A stretch of DNA of 64,000 nt from Mortierella sp. BCC40632 (lineage: Eukaryota > Mortierellomycota > Mortierellomycetes > Mortierellales > Mortierellaceae). The stretch spans positions 1,915,501 to 1,979,500 of the forward strand of contig WAEK01000008.1 in assembly GCA_011634665.1 (NCBI GenBank), read 5' to 3'. The position numbers and the translations under genes are program-made. Shown here in pieces: positions 20,059 through 31,100 of this stretch; position 1 is the first letter of the stretch, and each line of letters starts with the position of its first letter. The notes beneath the pieces are model-generated. The model ran no database searches and had not been told where the DNA came from. It was given only the letters and a program-made list of their open reading frames with translations.

Positions 20059-20713
20059 AAGGCTGTTGGTACATGGAGCCAGTGGCCAATGAAGTAGACA
20101 TGGCTAATGAAAGACTACTACCCTTAGATGGTAGCCTCGGCCCACAGGTTTGTCTTTGCCTTCGTGGCTCACACTTCCAAAAGTATATTGCCAAAAAAAA
20201 AAAAAAAAAAAAGGTGCACCTCCCTTGGATCTCTCACACAAGCCAAGCGCCCTCCCGTTCCCTTGGTTACTTGAGACAAGAGAGTGCTTACTGGACTACC
20301 GTGAATGTGATTGCAGACAAGATTGTTAGTTTGTTAGTTAGTTTTTTTTTGGCAATATACTTTTGAGAAAAAAGTGGAAAACTCTGGGATATGTGATTCG
20401 GTGAGATGCGATCAGTCTTTTTATTTTTCTGGACACAGGGCCTGTATTTATACTGGCCCTGAGCAGTCCGCCTTCGGAGTAAAAATGCTGTCTGCAACGT
20501 GGCTGCAGACCGCCTATAAACGTCTCCTTGGCTGTCAATTTTAGGTTCCTATCGCTAATTACTAGACATAAACATGTTGATCTACAACACTTTGGAAGTG
20601 TGAGCCACGAAGGCAAAGACAAACCTGTGGGCCGAGGCTACCATCTAAGGATAGTAGTCTTTCATTAGCCATGTCTACTTCATTGGCCACTGGCTCCATG
20701 TACCAACAGCCTT
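20059..20713. repeat. Foldback (inverted repeat) element
   Basis: Left arm 20059-20210 and right arm (20341-20363 plus 20589-20713) are reverse complements. For example, AAGGCTGTTGGTACATGG on the left is CCATGTACCAACAGCCTT on the right, and CCAAAAGTATATTGCC pairs with GGCAATATACTTTT. About 130 bp of spacer (20211-20340) separates them. The right arm is split by the solo LTR at 20363-20588. The arms differ by only a few bases. Confidence 0.8.
20363..20588 (-). mobile_element. Solo LTR inside the foldback arm
   Basis: The right arm of the foldback is interrupted by about 226 bp that, on the minus strand, starts TGTTGTAGATC and ends TTTTTCTCA (TG...CA). It contains CGTTTATAGG and TATAAATACAGG boxes and AAAAATAAAAAG. 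The interrupted site is flanked by CTTT on both sides, a likely short target duplication. No internal region, so probably a recombination product. Confidence 0.65.
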
Positions 20714-20853
20714 AGCTAGATGCTGGATAGAGGCTCCGCATACTGGCGAAAGTTTAGATTAAACCTAGCATCAACTGTTGTGTGATGTACTCCAGCCTTG
20801 CATGCATTTTGAAATATCTGGTCGATTCTGTTAACGAGAAAGGAAGATGGTGT

Positions 20854-21020
20854 TCATTTATTACATCTGCTCTTGATCTTGTGAAGATGGTGATGTAGGT
20901 CATGAAGGTAATCATTGGCTTGAGGAACACAGGAACGACCTTTTCTGATTGAATACATAGCGGCTGTGTTATCGATGAAGAGGCGAATGGTGTGGTTTGG
21001 CCTGGCGTTGGTCTTCAATA
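20854..21020 (-). pseudogene. Retroelement RNase H-like fragment
   Basis: The minus strand encodes RPNHTIRLFIDNTAAMYSIR, then RKGRSCVPQAN and HDLHHHLHKIKSRCN, to a stop at 20854. IDNTAAMYSIRKG resembles the DNxxA block of RNase H domains in Ngaro/DIRS-type and related retroelements. Only this block remains, followed by NRID and then unrelated DNA. Confidence 0.4.
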
Positions 21021-21030
21021 TCTAACTCTG

Positions 21031-22078
21031 TTAAATGAAAAAGGAGAAAAGGACTCTGACAGACAGGAGGGCTGTGCTGTGATCCACAACAATATGCGGG
21101 TCAGCTCGAGCCAGCTCGAGAATCTCGGTGAATTTTGAGAAACACCATAGACTCCCGCACTTGTAGCAGTTGTCCGTGGGTCTCTTACAGTCTGCGTGGT
21201 CCTCCCCCCTGCAATTGAAGCACCGTCTCTTGTGCTGGCCGCAGGCCAGGAACTTGTGCGTCCGGATCGCTGCCAGATCTACGGCATTGACGTCCATTGG
21301 TTCGCCGGCGGGGCTTGGTAGTTAACAGACTCCAGCGGTTGGTACTCCATGGGACGGGAAGAGCGCGGCGCCTGGCCTCCCTTGAGCACAAAGTGTACTG
21401 ATCGCAGGTACTGGTTGTGGCGGGAAACCTTGTCGGCCAGGGTGTTGAGACTATCCCCCTCTTGCCAAACCGCGGAAACTCCTTGGTGAGGTAGGGAGGG
21501 AGCTTCCTCACATATGCGAGCTTCTTTTCAACTTCGCTCATGTCGTTGATCTTGCTTGCCACCGTCATAAACTCGACCCGGAAGGTCTCCGCAGTGTCGC
21601 TCGGTAGAAAGGCGACTGCCTCCAATTCCTCACGCAAATCAATTGTGAGGTTGGTCGACTGCCACTTCTCCAGGAATAGCTTGCTGAAGTCTGCCCAGCG
21701 TAGGGGCGTGGGTGCGCTTTGCGCGTTTTGCGCGTTTTGCGCGTTTTGTGCGTTTTGTACCCTAACAGCAGCTTCGTGGCTGTCAACCACTTCAAAGGCC
21801 CAGCTGACGGCCGCTCCAGTCAGCTGTCCGATGAACGAGGATACCTTCTTGTCCTCGGGCCAGTCTTTGTTGACGAACTGGTTCTCTACGATCCTCAGGA
21901 ACAACCTAAGGTCCATCCACTCCACTCCCAAATAGGTAGGGGTGTTGTGGTTGAAGGTAGGTGTCTTTCTTTCGTAGGACAACATGCCGAGAAGGGATTC
22001 GAGGGAGGTACTGGGAGAGGGTTGGGTCGAGTGGGAGGATTCAGATGGAGTGGGTTCTGATCGGAATTGGTCGAACAT
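21031..22078 (-). pseudogene. Ty3/gypsy-type gag, frameshifted
   Basis: ATG 22078 (minus). A Ser/Thr/Pro-rich start is followed by a capsid domain: YLGVEWMDLRLFLRIVENQF, DKKVSSFIGQLTGAAVSWAF, WADFSKLFLEKW, FRVEFMTVASKIND. The frame shifts near 21480. A zinc knuckle survives in another frame (CFNCRGEDHADC, then CYKCG, about 21215-21150). Five tandem copies of a 9-bp unit encode NAQ repeats at about 21715-21760. No pol follows. Upstream, 22278-22291 (minus TGTTACAGTTAGGG) with CCTATAAAAGGGG near 22220 looks like its LTR promoter. Confidence 0.75.
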
Positions 22079-22595
22079 TAAAAACTTGAGAGGGAAAAAT
22101 AAAGGGGTTCTTGAACGTGCACTTGATGCGACAGGTTCAATGGGAGTTCTAGGGTGGAAGTAGTTTAATGGTTCTAGGCCAACTTCTAATGGTCTATTTA
22201 GGATGGCGTCCCCCCTTTTATAGGAGGTATTCCTGTACCTCCTAGGTCTATTGTTGTAGCCCTAGGACAGGGCTCACCCTAACTGTAACAAGGCACATTC
22301 AATAAAGGAAGGTGGGGGTCAAGGACAAGGACAGGGAACAGAGACTGGACAGGAACGGGGAATGAGAGATGAGTTATGAACTGATGTTTATTGGAGGTGG
22401 GAAAGGTGGATTAAATACTAATGATATTCTAATGTGATCTGACCGGGGCCCCAGGTAATACTGGAAGTCCAGATTGGCGCTAACCAATCTAGGCACAAGT
22501 GAACCAGAATTACTCAAAGAGACGCGTATAGTCGGCGTACTCTTTGACACTAACTCAGAATGACCTTTTGCACTTGAGGTCTTAAGTGGTTCGTG

Positions 22596-22607
22596 CCTTT
22601 GCTACCA
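22596..22607 (-). other. Primer-binding site, initiator tRNA-Met
   Basis: The minus strand reads TGGTAGCAAAGG one base after the LTR end at 22609. This is a perfect 12-nt complement to the 3' end (with CCA) of the initiator tRNA genes in this window. Confidence 0.8.
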
Positions 22608-22608
22608 T

Positions 22609-22890
22609 TGTAAGGAATGGGATATCTTATAGATGTCCTATTCGAGCGCCAACTAGCTCCAAAGCTATGAGCGCAACAACAAAAAGGAAGCTGGAGGTTT
22701 CCTTACACAAAGGTAAGGAACTCTCCAGGCAGGCGTGTCTACTATTTATATAGCATCGCCCCAAGGGCGACGTGCTCCGGCAGAGGGGTTGATGGGTATT
22801 GCTCCGCTTGCGGCGGGAGCAGTAGTTGCATGTCCTAGGGCGCCTTTTATAGGTTAATATTAACACTGACGATAATTAATACAGTGACAT
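22609..22890 (-). repeat. LTR (minus strand) preceding a tRNA-iMet primer-binding site
   Basis: On the minus strand this runs from about 22890 (TGTCACTGTATTAATT) through CTATATAAATAG (about 22755) to TTCCTTACA at 22609. The inner 99 bp, 22707-22609, is bounded by perfect 9-bp inverted ends TGTAAGGAA/TTCCTTACA. The left border of the full LTR is a guess. The sequence 22626-22715 recurs at 17786-17879. Confidence 0.55.
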
Positions 22891-22900
22891 CAGTCTGATT

Positions 22901-22931
<31 letters not shown>

Positions 22932-25171
22932 TGGGGCCCTGGCGCGCGCGTCTGGCTTCAAGGGCCCCGATCAATTTTTCCACACATTTGTCTTCATCTC
23001 TCTCTTCCTCACTTTATCACCCTTTCTTTTTTTTCTTCTTTTTTACCTCTAAATGTAACTGAAGGTGTCCCTGGGAGGAATCTGTTGCTATGTGAACTGT
23101 TGATTTTAATGAAGGAAGGCCCCTGCCCATGGTGTCTGAGGGCCCCAGACTGATTTTTTTCTTTTTGCAAGTTAGTCGTCTTTCTACATGGTACATGGTT
23201 ATTTCAACAGAAACAAACAGCTGCAAAAAAAAAAAAAAAAAAAAAAAAAAAGGTGTCCCACGCACAGGCCATTCAGTACCTCTGCTCACATTTTCCTTTT
23301 TTTTTTTCTTCATGACAATAGACTTCCACTCCTCCCAAGATTCCCCTACCAAAAAAAAATAAAAAGACCCGATTTGTCCTTTTTCAGTCTTGACATCTCC
23401 GAGAACCCTGATGTCCAGTTACCTTGCTTCATCCTCTGTGTCAATGCTCCCAAGGATTGTCAGGGACAAAAGAGGATAAGGTGGAGCAAAAGTAGCGTGC
23501 CCAGAGATCGTGAAGACACCAGTATTCTCTGAGCCGGGCAAGAGATAGGCAACTAGGAGGAAGAAGGTATGAGGGGAAAAAGAGAGAAAGTGGGAGAGGC
23601 AACTGGATCTTCATGTTCCGAGATTAAGCCTTGATTCCACTTTTCATTGGGGGACAGAGGAGAAGAGAAAAAAAAATAGCGTCAATCTTATAAGGTCACC
23701 TTATGAGGTATTTCTAGTTCAACTCGCTCTTCTGTTCCTCTTCAAGTCTACTTGATCTCATAGACGCGCTTTTTCTATCTTTTTCTTTTGGACCTGTCAC
23801 CAACCAAATTTTCGTGAAATCTAGAAAAGAGAAATTCTAACTGTGCCCTTCCCCAGTAAGGAATAGGTTCATCTAAATCTGAACACTCGATTATTTTTTT
23901 TCTTTTTTTTTTGCGTGAGGTTTGCTTTGTGTCACTTGAGGCTTCCTTGATTCTTCCTTCTCCTTCACTGAATATATCAATTGAGCCAACCACTCAACCA
24001 AGCGACTAGGCTGTCCTTTTTTTTTTTTATCCATCCTACTGACACTCTCAGGTACTCTCTAGTTAATCCTTTTTCTCTCTCCCATCTCTCTCTCTCTCTC
24101 TTCTTCTTCTTCTTCCTTTTCTTAGGCGAGTGTTGGTTTCAATGCCCTGAGAAGGAACAACAACTAGAAAAAACTTGGGAGGTCAAATCAACACGATGAG
24201 ATTTACAATTTGTAAAAAAAAAAAAAGAAAAAAAGGGGGGAGGGAAGGAGGAGAGGGGGAAGAGGGCAACAGCGACGAAACGTCGCGTGGCACTGTTCAG
24301 TTCCGATCTCTTGGGCAATCATTCCATCCCAATGCATGAGAATTTATAGAGAGAGAGGGAGAGAAAACAGAATTGGCAAGTGCTCGATCTCGTCTAACGA
24401 ATGGGAGGAAAGGGATGATGAAAAGTCCACTGCAGATCCTCCATTTTACAAATCTTTTTTTTTTTTTCTTTCTCTCTTGCTTTCTCACTCTCACTCTCTT
24501 ACTCTCTTTCCCCTCTTCCTCCTCTTCCTTCCGAAACCCATACCCGAGACAGATACCCAAGATAATCTCGGAACGCTTCCTTGTACTGTACAAGAACTAC
24601 AGCCCAAAAAAAGGGTCCAATTCAGCACAAACGGAAGCGTGAAAAAAAAAAAAAAGAAAGGAGTAGATTGTGGCCCTTTGTGGTTTTCTTCCTTCCCATC
24701 TACCCCTCTTTGATGTTGCAATCGTGTTGGGTATTGACGGTGTAGGCTTGGCCATTGAGGTAGTACAAAGACGTTGTGTCGACGGAGCCGTTGATCAGAG
24801 TTGGTTAGCTGAGAGAGGGAGAGAAGTGGTGTGGACCATGTAGGAGGGAAGAGAGAGGAGGGGATGATAGAGGACTTTTCCTTTTTTTTTTTTTTTTTGC
24901 TGAATGCAAAAGAGCACGAGCCACAAGGAGCGAGGAGAGAGAAGAGACACGAATTCTCTTTCTCTTTCTCTTTCTCTCTTTCTATCAAGGAGGTCCAGGG
25001 GTTCTGTTCTTCCTCACAATATCAACTGCAGGTTCACTCATGAATTGTTTGAATTCTTTTTTTTTATTATTATTCTCAAAAAAATAGCATTTTTTTTTCT
25101 TTCTTTTATTCTTTCGCTTTTTCTCTTTTTCTCTTTTTCTCTTTTTCTCTTTTTCTCTTTTCTTAATCCCA
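22891..25171. other. Low-complexity stretch, no supportable gene
   Basis: Long homopolymer runs (T then A at 22900-22931; A at 23225-23250; T and A runs at 24017, 24446, 24642, 24885), CT-rich tracts and TTTTTCTC repeats at 25110-25165. A minus-strand peptide ending NTQHDCNIKEG (about 24710-24805) looks protein-like but has no consistent acceptor or start. Nothing else was recognised. Confidence 0.4.
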
Positions 25172-26851
25172 CTACTGAGACTTTTGCTTGGGCTTGGGAC
25201 CTGGTTTCCTGGGCTCCAAAATCTCGGCCGCCTTGGCCGCCAACTTGGGATCCTTGTTAATCAACGCCTCCGAGGCCATGGCCTTGGCTTCCCGACGTTC
25301 CTTCTGACGAAGATACGTCGCCTGGCGCTTCTTGAGACTCTCAAGTTCCTGTCGTTCATCCTGACTCAACTCCTTGGGATCCTTGGAAGTCAACTCTTCA
25401 AGCTTCTTCTGTCTCTCTAAAAGTTTTTTTCCCCACCCATTTTTAAGAGAGAGGAAGGAAAAATCCCAGTGTAGGGCGGAGGAAATTATCGGGGCATGTT
25501 CATAGGATCAAGTAGGAATATTCAGAACCAAAGGAGGGGAAGAGGAAGAAGAGTAAAGAGTTGGGCAGGAAATGGATGATAGAAAAGAGAAAAAAAAAAA
25601 CAAGTTGTGTTAGTGCCTGGAAATGCATTGTTACATTGACTGGACGAAAAAAATCCAAACCAATCAAGGCATTGATGGCACAAGACTTTATGAAATGGGG
25701 CGTATTGTGTACAACCCGATTTCTCTCTCTCTCTCTCTCTCCTTTTTCTTCCTTTTGAAATATACACTCATGTGCTCCAATGTACTCGACATTACAACAA
25801 AGAAAAAGAAAAAGAAAAAAGGGTGCTAAAAAAATCAAATGGCTTGTTTACCATCTTTCGAGAGGTGGTGGTTCTCCTTATCATCTGCTGCAGAAAGATC
25901 CTTCTTGTTGTTGTCGTTCTTGGGAACATCCTTCTTGGGAGCCGTCTTTTCAACCTCAGCAGCTCCCTCAGCCTTCTTGGCCTCGGCAGCCTTTTTCCTC
26001 TGCCTCTTGCTCACAGCCACGGTAGCTTCCTTGGCTGGCTCGCTCGAGGCAGGGATAGGAGTAGTGGTGGTGGTAGTGGTAGTAGCAGCGCTAGCACTAG
26101 GAGCATCCCCACTTGGCTGCTGCTGCTGCTGCTGCTTCTTCTTTTTCTTCTTCTTCTTCTCCTCATTAGTAGAGACAGCCGGGGCAGCGGGAGTAGCTAC
26201 AGGAACAGGAACAGGAACAGGAGCAGCAGCAGCAGGCTTGACGTCCTTCTTGGCCTTCTTGGCGGGCGAAGCCGATCCATCATCCGAGCTCGAATCTTGG
26301 TTGGACGAATCACTGCTAGAGTCCTTGCTAGTGTCCAACTTGCGCTTCAATGGTTCCGAAGCAGCGGGTTTCTTGGTCTCTGTAGCCTTGGGCTTTTCAG
26401 AGCTCGTGGCCTCGGTACTGGAGTTCTGGGGACCAGGGGCAGGGGCAGAACCCTTTGGCTTGGGGCCGGGCTTCTTGCGCAAGGGCTGACCTCCTCTGTT
26501 GGAGACGACATTTACAGTGTCGAGGCGATCAAGGACATCTTTGACGACGAAGCGGATGTCGAGGTCATAGCATTGGCTGTTCTGGAGACCCTCGACCTTG
26601 AATGTGTTGCTGTGAATGGGGAGAGATATAGTTGTGCGCGTGTGTGTAGGTGTGTGTGTTTGTGTGTTTGTGTGTATGTGTATGTGTATGTGTGAGAGAG
26701 AGATGGGAGAGAGTGCGAGCGAGCGAAAGAGAAAGGGATGGCGAAGCAGAGCGTGGATCGAGGTGAGTGGGAGAGAGAGGGAAATGGAAAGAGAATAAGG
26801 GGAGAAAGATAGTTGAGAGAGGAGTGGAGGAGAAAGATTGTTGTGTGTCCA

Positions 26852-26909
<58 letters not shown>

Positions 26910-27249
26910 AAAGAGAGTCAGTAGACGCAAGGGAATTTGTCTGGAGAACCATCCAAGCAGCTTTGTCTGAACACCAAGTCGCTGTCGAGTGTCAAGGAGA
27001 AAGAGAGGAGAGAAAGGAAACTCAGACTTACGAGATATCGGGATAGTTGCGCTTGATGTGCTTTGCGATCTTATCCCTGAGTTGGCGCACGGTCGTTGAT
27101 CCCTCAACGATGGTCATGAAGCGTCTCTCGGATGAGGATGGGGCGGTGGGCTGAGAGGAGATGGGGCCGAGCTGAACTTCCCGGAGTCGAGGACAAAGAT
27201 TTGACCCGGGACGACAAACAACACAAAAATGTGGTGGAGACAAAGTCAC
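25172..27249 (-). CDS. Net1/Dnt1-like nucleolar protein, N-terminal domain plus Lys-rich tail
   Basis: Exons (minus) 27249?-27032, 26609-25852 and 25416-25172 join in frame (phases 2 and 1), giving about 406 aa. The N-terminus reads LREVQLGP ... RRFMTIVEGSTTVRQLRDKI, RNYPDIS, FKVEGLQNSQCYDLDIRFVV, DVLDRLDTVNVV. This fits the ubiquitin-like N-terminal domain of Cdc14-binding nucleolar proteins Net1 (budding yeast) and Dnt1 (fission yeast). The rest is disordered: two KPGPKPK motifs, Ser/Asp and Ala/Lys-rich runs, poly-Lys and poly-Gln. Those family members anchor Cdc14 in the nucleolus and bind rDNA silencing factors. The start is uncertain because an upstream exon may exist. Intron 1 carries a long GA repeat. 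The family call is by motif memory only. Confidence 0.55.
26855..26906. repeat. (GA)n microsatellite within intron 1
   Basis: About 26 perfect GA units on the plus strand, which is CT on the sense strand of the Net1/Dnt1-like gene, inside its first intron (27031-26610). Confidence 0.9.
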
Positions 27250-27457
27250 TCTTTTTTTTTTTTTTTTTTTTTTTTTTTCTGGGGGAGAGAGGTGGGGGAG
27301 AGGAGAGGAGAGGGAGAGGAGTGGTGGTGGTTTTTACTCTTCTTTCCTTCCTCTGGTTGGAGAGAGGACGACGACACCGGCCCACTGAGAGGAAAAAATG
27401 CGATGATGACTCTCCTTCACTTTCTCCCTCTCACTCTCTCACTCACTCTCTTTCTCG

Positions 27458-27521
<64 letters not shown>

Positions 27522-28118
27522 CCACAAAATGACTTTCTCCAGACTCCCACTGCCCAATTTTTTTTTTGTTTTCCTTCCTCCTCCTCCCTCTTGACTATTC
27601 ACCCCCATTGATAATAGCTCAGCGAGACCGATAACCAGCCAGCCAAACCAAATCCTCTCTCTCCCTTTGCTCTGTTCCCTGCTGCCCCCCCCCCTCCCTC
27701 TTCTCTCTGTCTCTGTTTCTGTCCCCCGCGTGCTCAGATTGGTTCATTCATCCATCTTCATCGTATTTTTCGTTCATTCTCCATCCATCTCTCACTTTTT
27801 TTATCACTTCCATTCCCACTTCCACTCCCACTTCCACTCCCATTTTCATTCTTTTTTTTTTTTCTTTCTTTCTTTCTTTCTTTCTTTCTTTCACCCCCCC
27901 ATCACTCCTCTGCCTCCTCTTCTTCTTCCAGTCCAAATGGAATGCGGGACTTTAATGATATGCAACAGGTCTAGCGGGTGAGGGGGTGAGTATAGAGTGA
28001 ATGCTGTTGGTTCAAGTATACTAAAAAGAGGTTTCGAGGGAGGAAAAAAAAAAAAAGTAATAGGAAAACAAAACAAACAATAAAACACACGCGGCTTCAA
28101 ACAAGACACTAGGCTTCT
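27250..28118. repeat. CT-rich intergenic region with (TC)n microsatellite
   Basis: Holds a T-run (27251-27278), about 28 TC units at 27461-27517, CTTT repeats near 27861-27890 and CACTTCCACTCC repeats near 27815-27840. It lies between the 5' end of the Net1/Dnt1-like gene and the 3' end of the Pol5 gene (both minus), so it should hold the promoter of the former. No gene seen. Confidence 0.6.
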
Positions 28119-31100
28119 CTATGCCTCTTCTTCCTTCTTGCTCGCCTTTCTCTTCTTGGACCGATGGGCCTTCTTCTTTGAGCCACTCGCTGATGCTGCT
28201 GCCTCAGCTGCCTCATACTCTCGCTTACGCTTCTCCATCTTCTCTTGCTTCTTGGTGGCTCCCGTTGGCAACCGGATATCACTTCCAATCAACGACAGCA
28301 ACTGCTGGATCATGCCCCTCAGCGCTCCACTGTTGATATACTGGGGATCCTCGCTCACTCGCTTCAACAATGGTCCGAGCTTCTCTGTCTCCCAGACCTT
28401 GGTCACATCCATAGCCTTGTTGCCCTCATCGCTGCTCTTCTTCGCCATCCTTGCAGACAGTGTCGCAAACTTGAGGATCTCGCGGAGACGAGGCACAGTC
28501 AATCCTTTCCGGACAGATCCATCCTCTCCCTCCAATGTCTCAATCAACGAGGCCCGGATCAGTGGCAGTGTCTCCAGGAACAAGGGTGCAAACTCGGGCG
28601 TACGCTTGTTCGACAAACGCTTCACCAAAGCTGAGAGCATGTTAAAGGCCATGACCTGTCGGAAAGACTTGACAGCTGCCTTGGGGCTCGTGTGTTCCAA
28701 CAGGGCCTCGGACATGTGCCATGCCAAATGAGGGAAACGCTCAATGAAATCCAGGAACAACTTGGCTGACAAGTTCGAGTTCTTGCGAGTCATAAACTCC
28801 TTTAGTGCCTCTGTGTACAGGGCCACAATCCGATCCTGCTTCGCCTTCAATGCAGCCTCTTCAGGATCGACCGCTGCCGCGGCGGCGGCTGCAGCCTTGC
28901 TTGCCTTGCGCGTCTTGCCAGCAGGGGCCACTGCCTCGACCTTGGTATCACTGACGGCCGTCTTCTCATCCTGACCACCAATCAAGACCTTGATCAACAA
29001 CAACGACAACTCACCGCACAAGTTTGAGAACTTGGCATCAGGAGACTTCCTGGCCAACTCATGGACCTGCTCCAAGATCTCAAAGACATGCTCGTCGTCC
29101 ACATCCTCACCATGGGGGTAATCCTTGATCTTGCCCAACTTGTTGCGAAGGATCGAAGAGATCTTGTCGTGAATAGGCTTGTTGGCACTCGAGGGGACAA
29201 GGACCAATGTCAAGAGAGGAATGATCAACTCAAGCACCAATGCATTGTGCGACTGCTTCTTGATGTAGAGATCCAACAGATCAAGCACCTTGTGCTTAAA
29301 GTGGACCAAAGTCAACTTGGCATTCTTTTGCTGGGCCTTGGCAAGCTTCTTTTGTCTAAAGATCTCGTTCAACTTTTCGTCAAAAGCCATCATCTGGTCG
29401 TCGTCCAACAAGTCCTCCTCGTCATCATCGTCATCATCGTCTGAACCTGTGCTCTGGACACCCAAAGCTTCGGCAACCTTCTTGCGCAACTCCTCATCGA
29501 CATCCTCGTTATCACCTGCTTCGTCGACATCCATATCCTCAGCGTCGTCTTCATCCTCCTCCTCCTCTTCATCTTCATCTTCATCCTCATCCTCGTCTTC
29601 ATCCTCGTTTTCCATGTCCTCATCCTTATCTTCGTCCTCGTCATCGTTCTCCTCACCAAACATGTCGTCCTTGTTATCCTTGGTCGAAAGAGTCGAAAGC
29701 ATCAACTCCAATCCAGTCTTGGTCATCTTGTCACAGAAAATGACAAACACCTGCTCGGAGACATGACGGAGCAAAGCAGAAGGCTTGATCAAGAAACTGA
29801 GCAAGATATCGATAATAACTTCAACGGGTTGAATCTCTTCCTCCTCTTCTTCTTCATCTTCACCCTGTGCGGCCGCCTTCTTGCCATTGGCCTTCTTGGA
29901 TCGAGAAGTAGAGGCAAAGACCTTGTCATAACACTCATGCAATTCACCCAAGATATTGGTCGAATCAGCGGGCTCGATATAAAGTTGCAAGATCATATGA
30001 ACAAAGAGAAGTTCAAAGGCCTTGTATTGGGCCTTGAGCTCCTTGCTTGATGACTTCTTGGCCTTTTCCTGAATCTTTCCAACCAAGGTCAATGCAGACT
30101 TCTTGGCCGCAGCGGCCTCCTCATCGAGGGTAATGATGCACTCAAAGGTCTTGGACTGCTTGGTCTGAAGATCGACCATCATGCTCAAGGCATTGGAGCA
30201 CCAGAAAGTACCATCCAACATTGTGCCGTTCAACTTGCGGCTATGGCTATGAGCGGCAGCATCGGTCTCCTCTTGGTCCTTCTTGGGTGTCAGTGGAGCC
30301 ATGGTCGACATTTCGGCCATCATGCTGTAGAAACGAGACCGGCAGAGCTCACGAGTGATGTTCGAGAGTGGGGGAGAAGGAATAGCCTTCTGAGCCTCAG
30401 CATATTTGCTCTTGGGATCGATCTTCTTGACATTGAAGAAGGCATGGACGAGATAAAACTCGAGAATGGTCTTGATCCAGCCCTCTTCACGAGGCACCTT
30501 GGGGTTACGGAAGAGCGAGAACATCTGATCCACTGCCCACTGCCGGTTGACATCGATACGTCGACCGCGTTCTGAAGCATCGTCCTCCTCGTCCAAATCA
30601 GCTCCAGCTTCCTGATGCAAGAAGGCGTTTGTGAGATATTGGAGATAGCTCTGGATGTGGGACACATCCAATCCTCCCAAAAGAGTCTCTACCGTCTTTG
30701 ATCGCGAGATCCTGTCAAAGTTGGGGTTCTTCTCCAGCAGTTGTGTGATCAAGGTCAGGCGCACAGCCTCGTTTGTATTGGCGGTGGCATGCATAGCTGC
30801 CATTGTGTGCTTGGCGGCCTTGTTCAGGAAACGATCCTCGCCTGAGAGGTTGTTGATAAAGCAACGCATAAAGTTGGTGGTGAGGACCTGTGGGATCTGG
30901 TCCTTGCCCAACATGGGGAGAACCTTTTCAAAAAGCTGGAAGCCCCAGTATCTGCGTTCATGAGACGACTTGGGATCAAAGAGTGTTGCTGGAAGAAAGA
31001 AAGAAAGAGAGAGAATCAAAAGTTAGGAAAAGGTGACTCCATCGAAAAGGTCTCCTCGCGTAAAAAGATAAAAGAAACCAAGACTTACAATCGACAACAA

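Noticed and set aside
21715..21760. Short tandem repeats considered as a CRISPR-like array
   Set aside because: They are 9-bp contiguous units without spacers inside a gag frame, in a fungal genome.
24705..24830. Minus-strand peptide NGSVDTTSLYYLNGQ ending NIKEG and stop
   Set aside because: Looks protein-like, but a stop lies just after the best acceptor, and I found no start or upstream exon that keeps the frame.
25772..26695. Long plus-strand ORFs rich in Leu, Ser and Gly
   Set aside because: Antisense to the low-complexity exon 2 of the Net1/Dnt1-like gene.
29290..29766. Plus-strand poly-Ser ORF
   Set aside because: Antisense to the acidic block (GAT/GAG codons) of Pol5.
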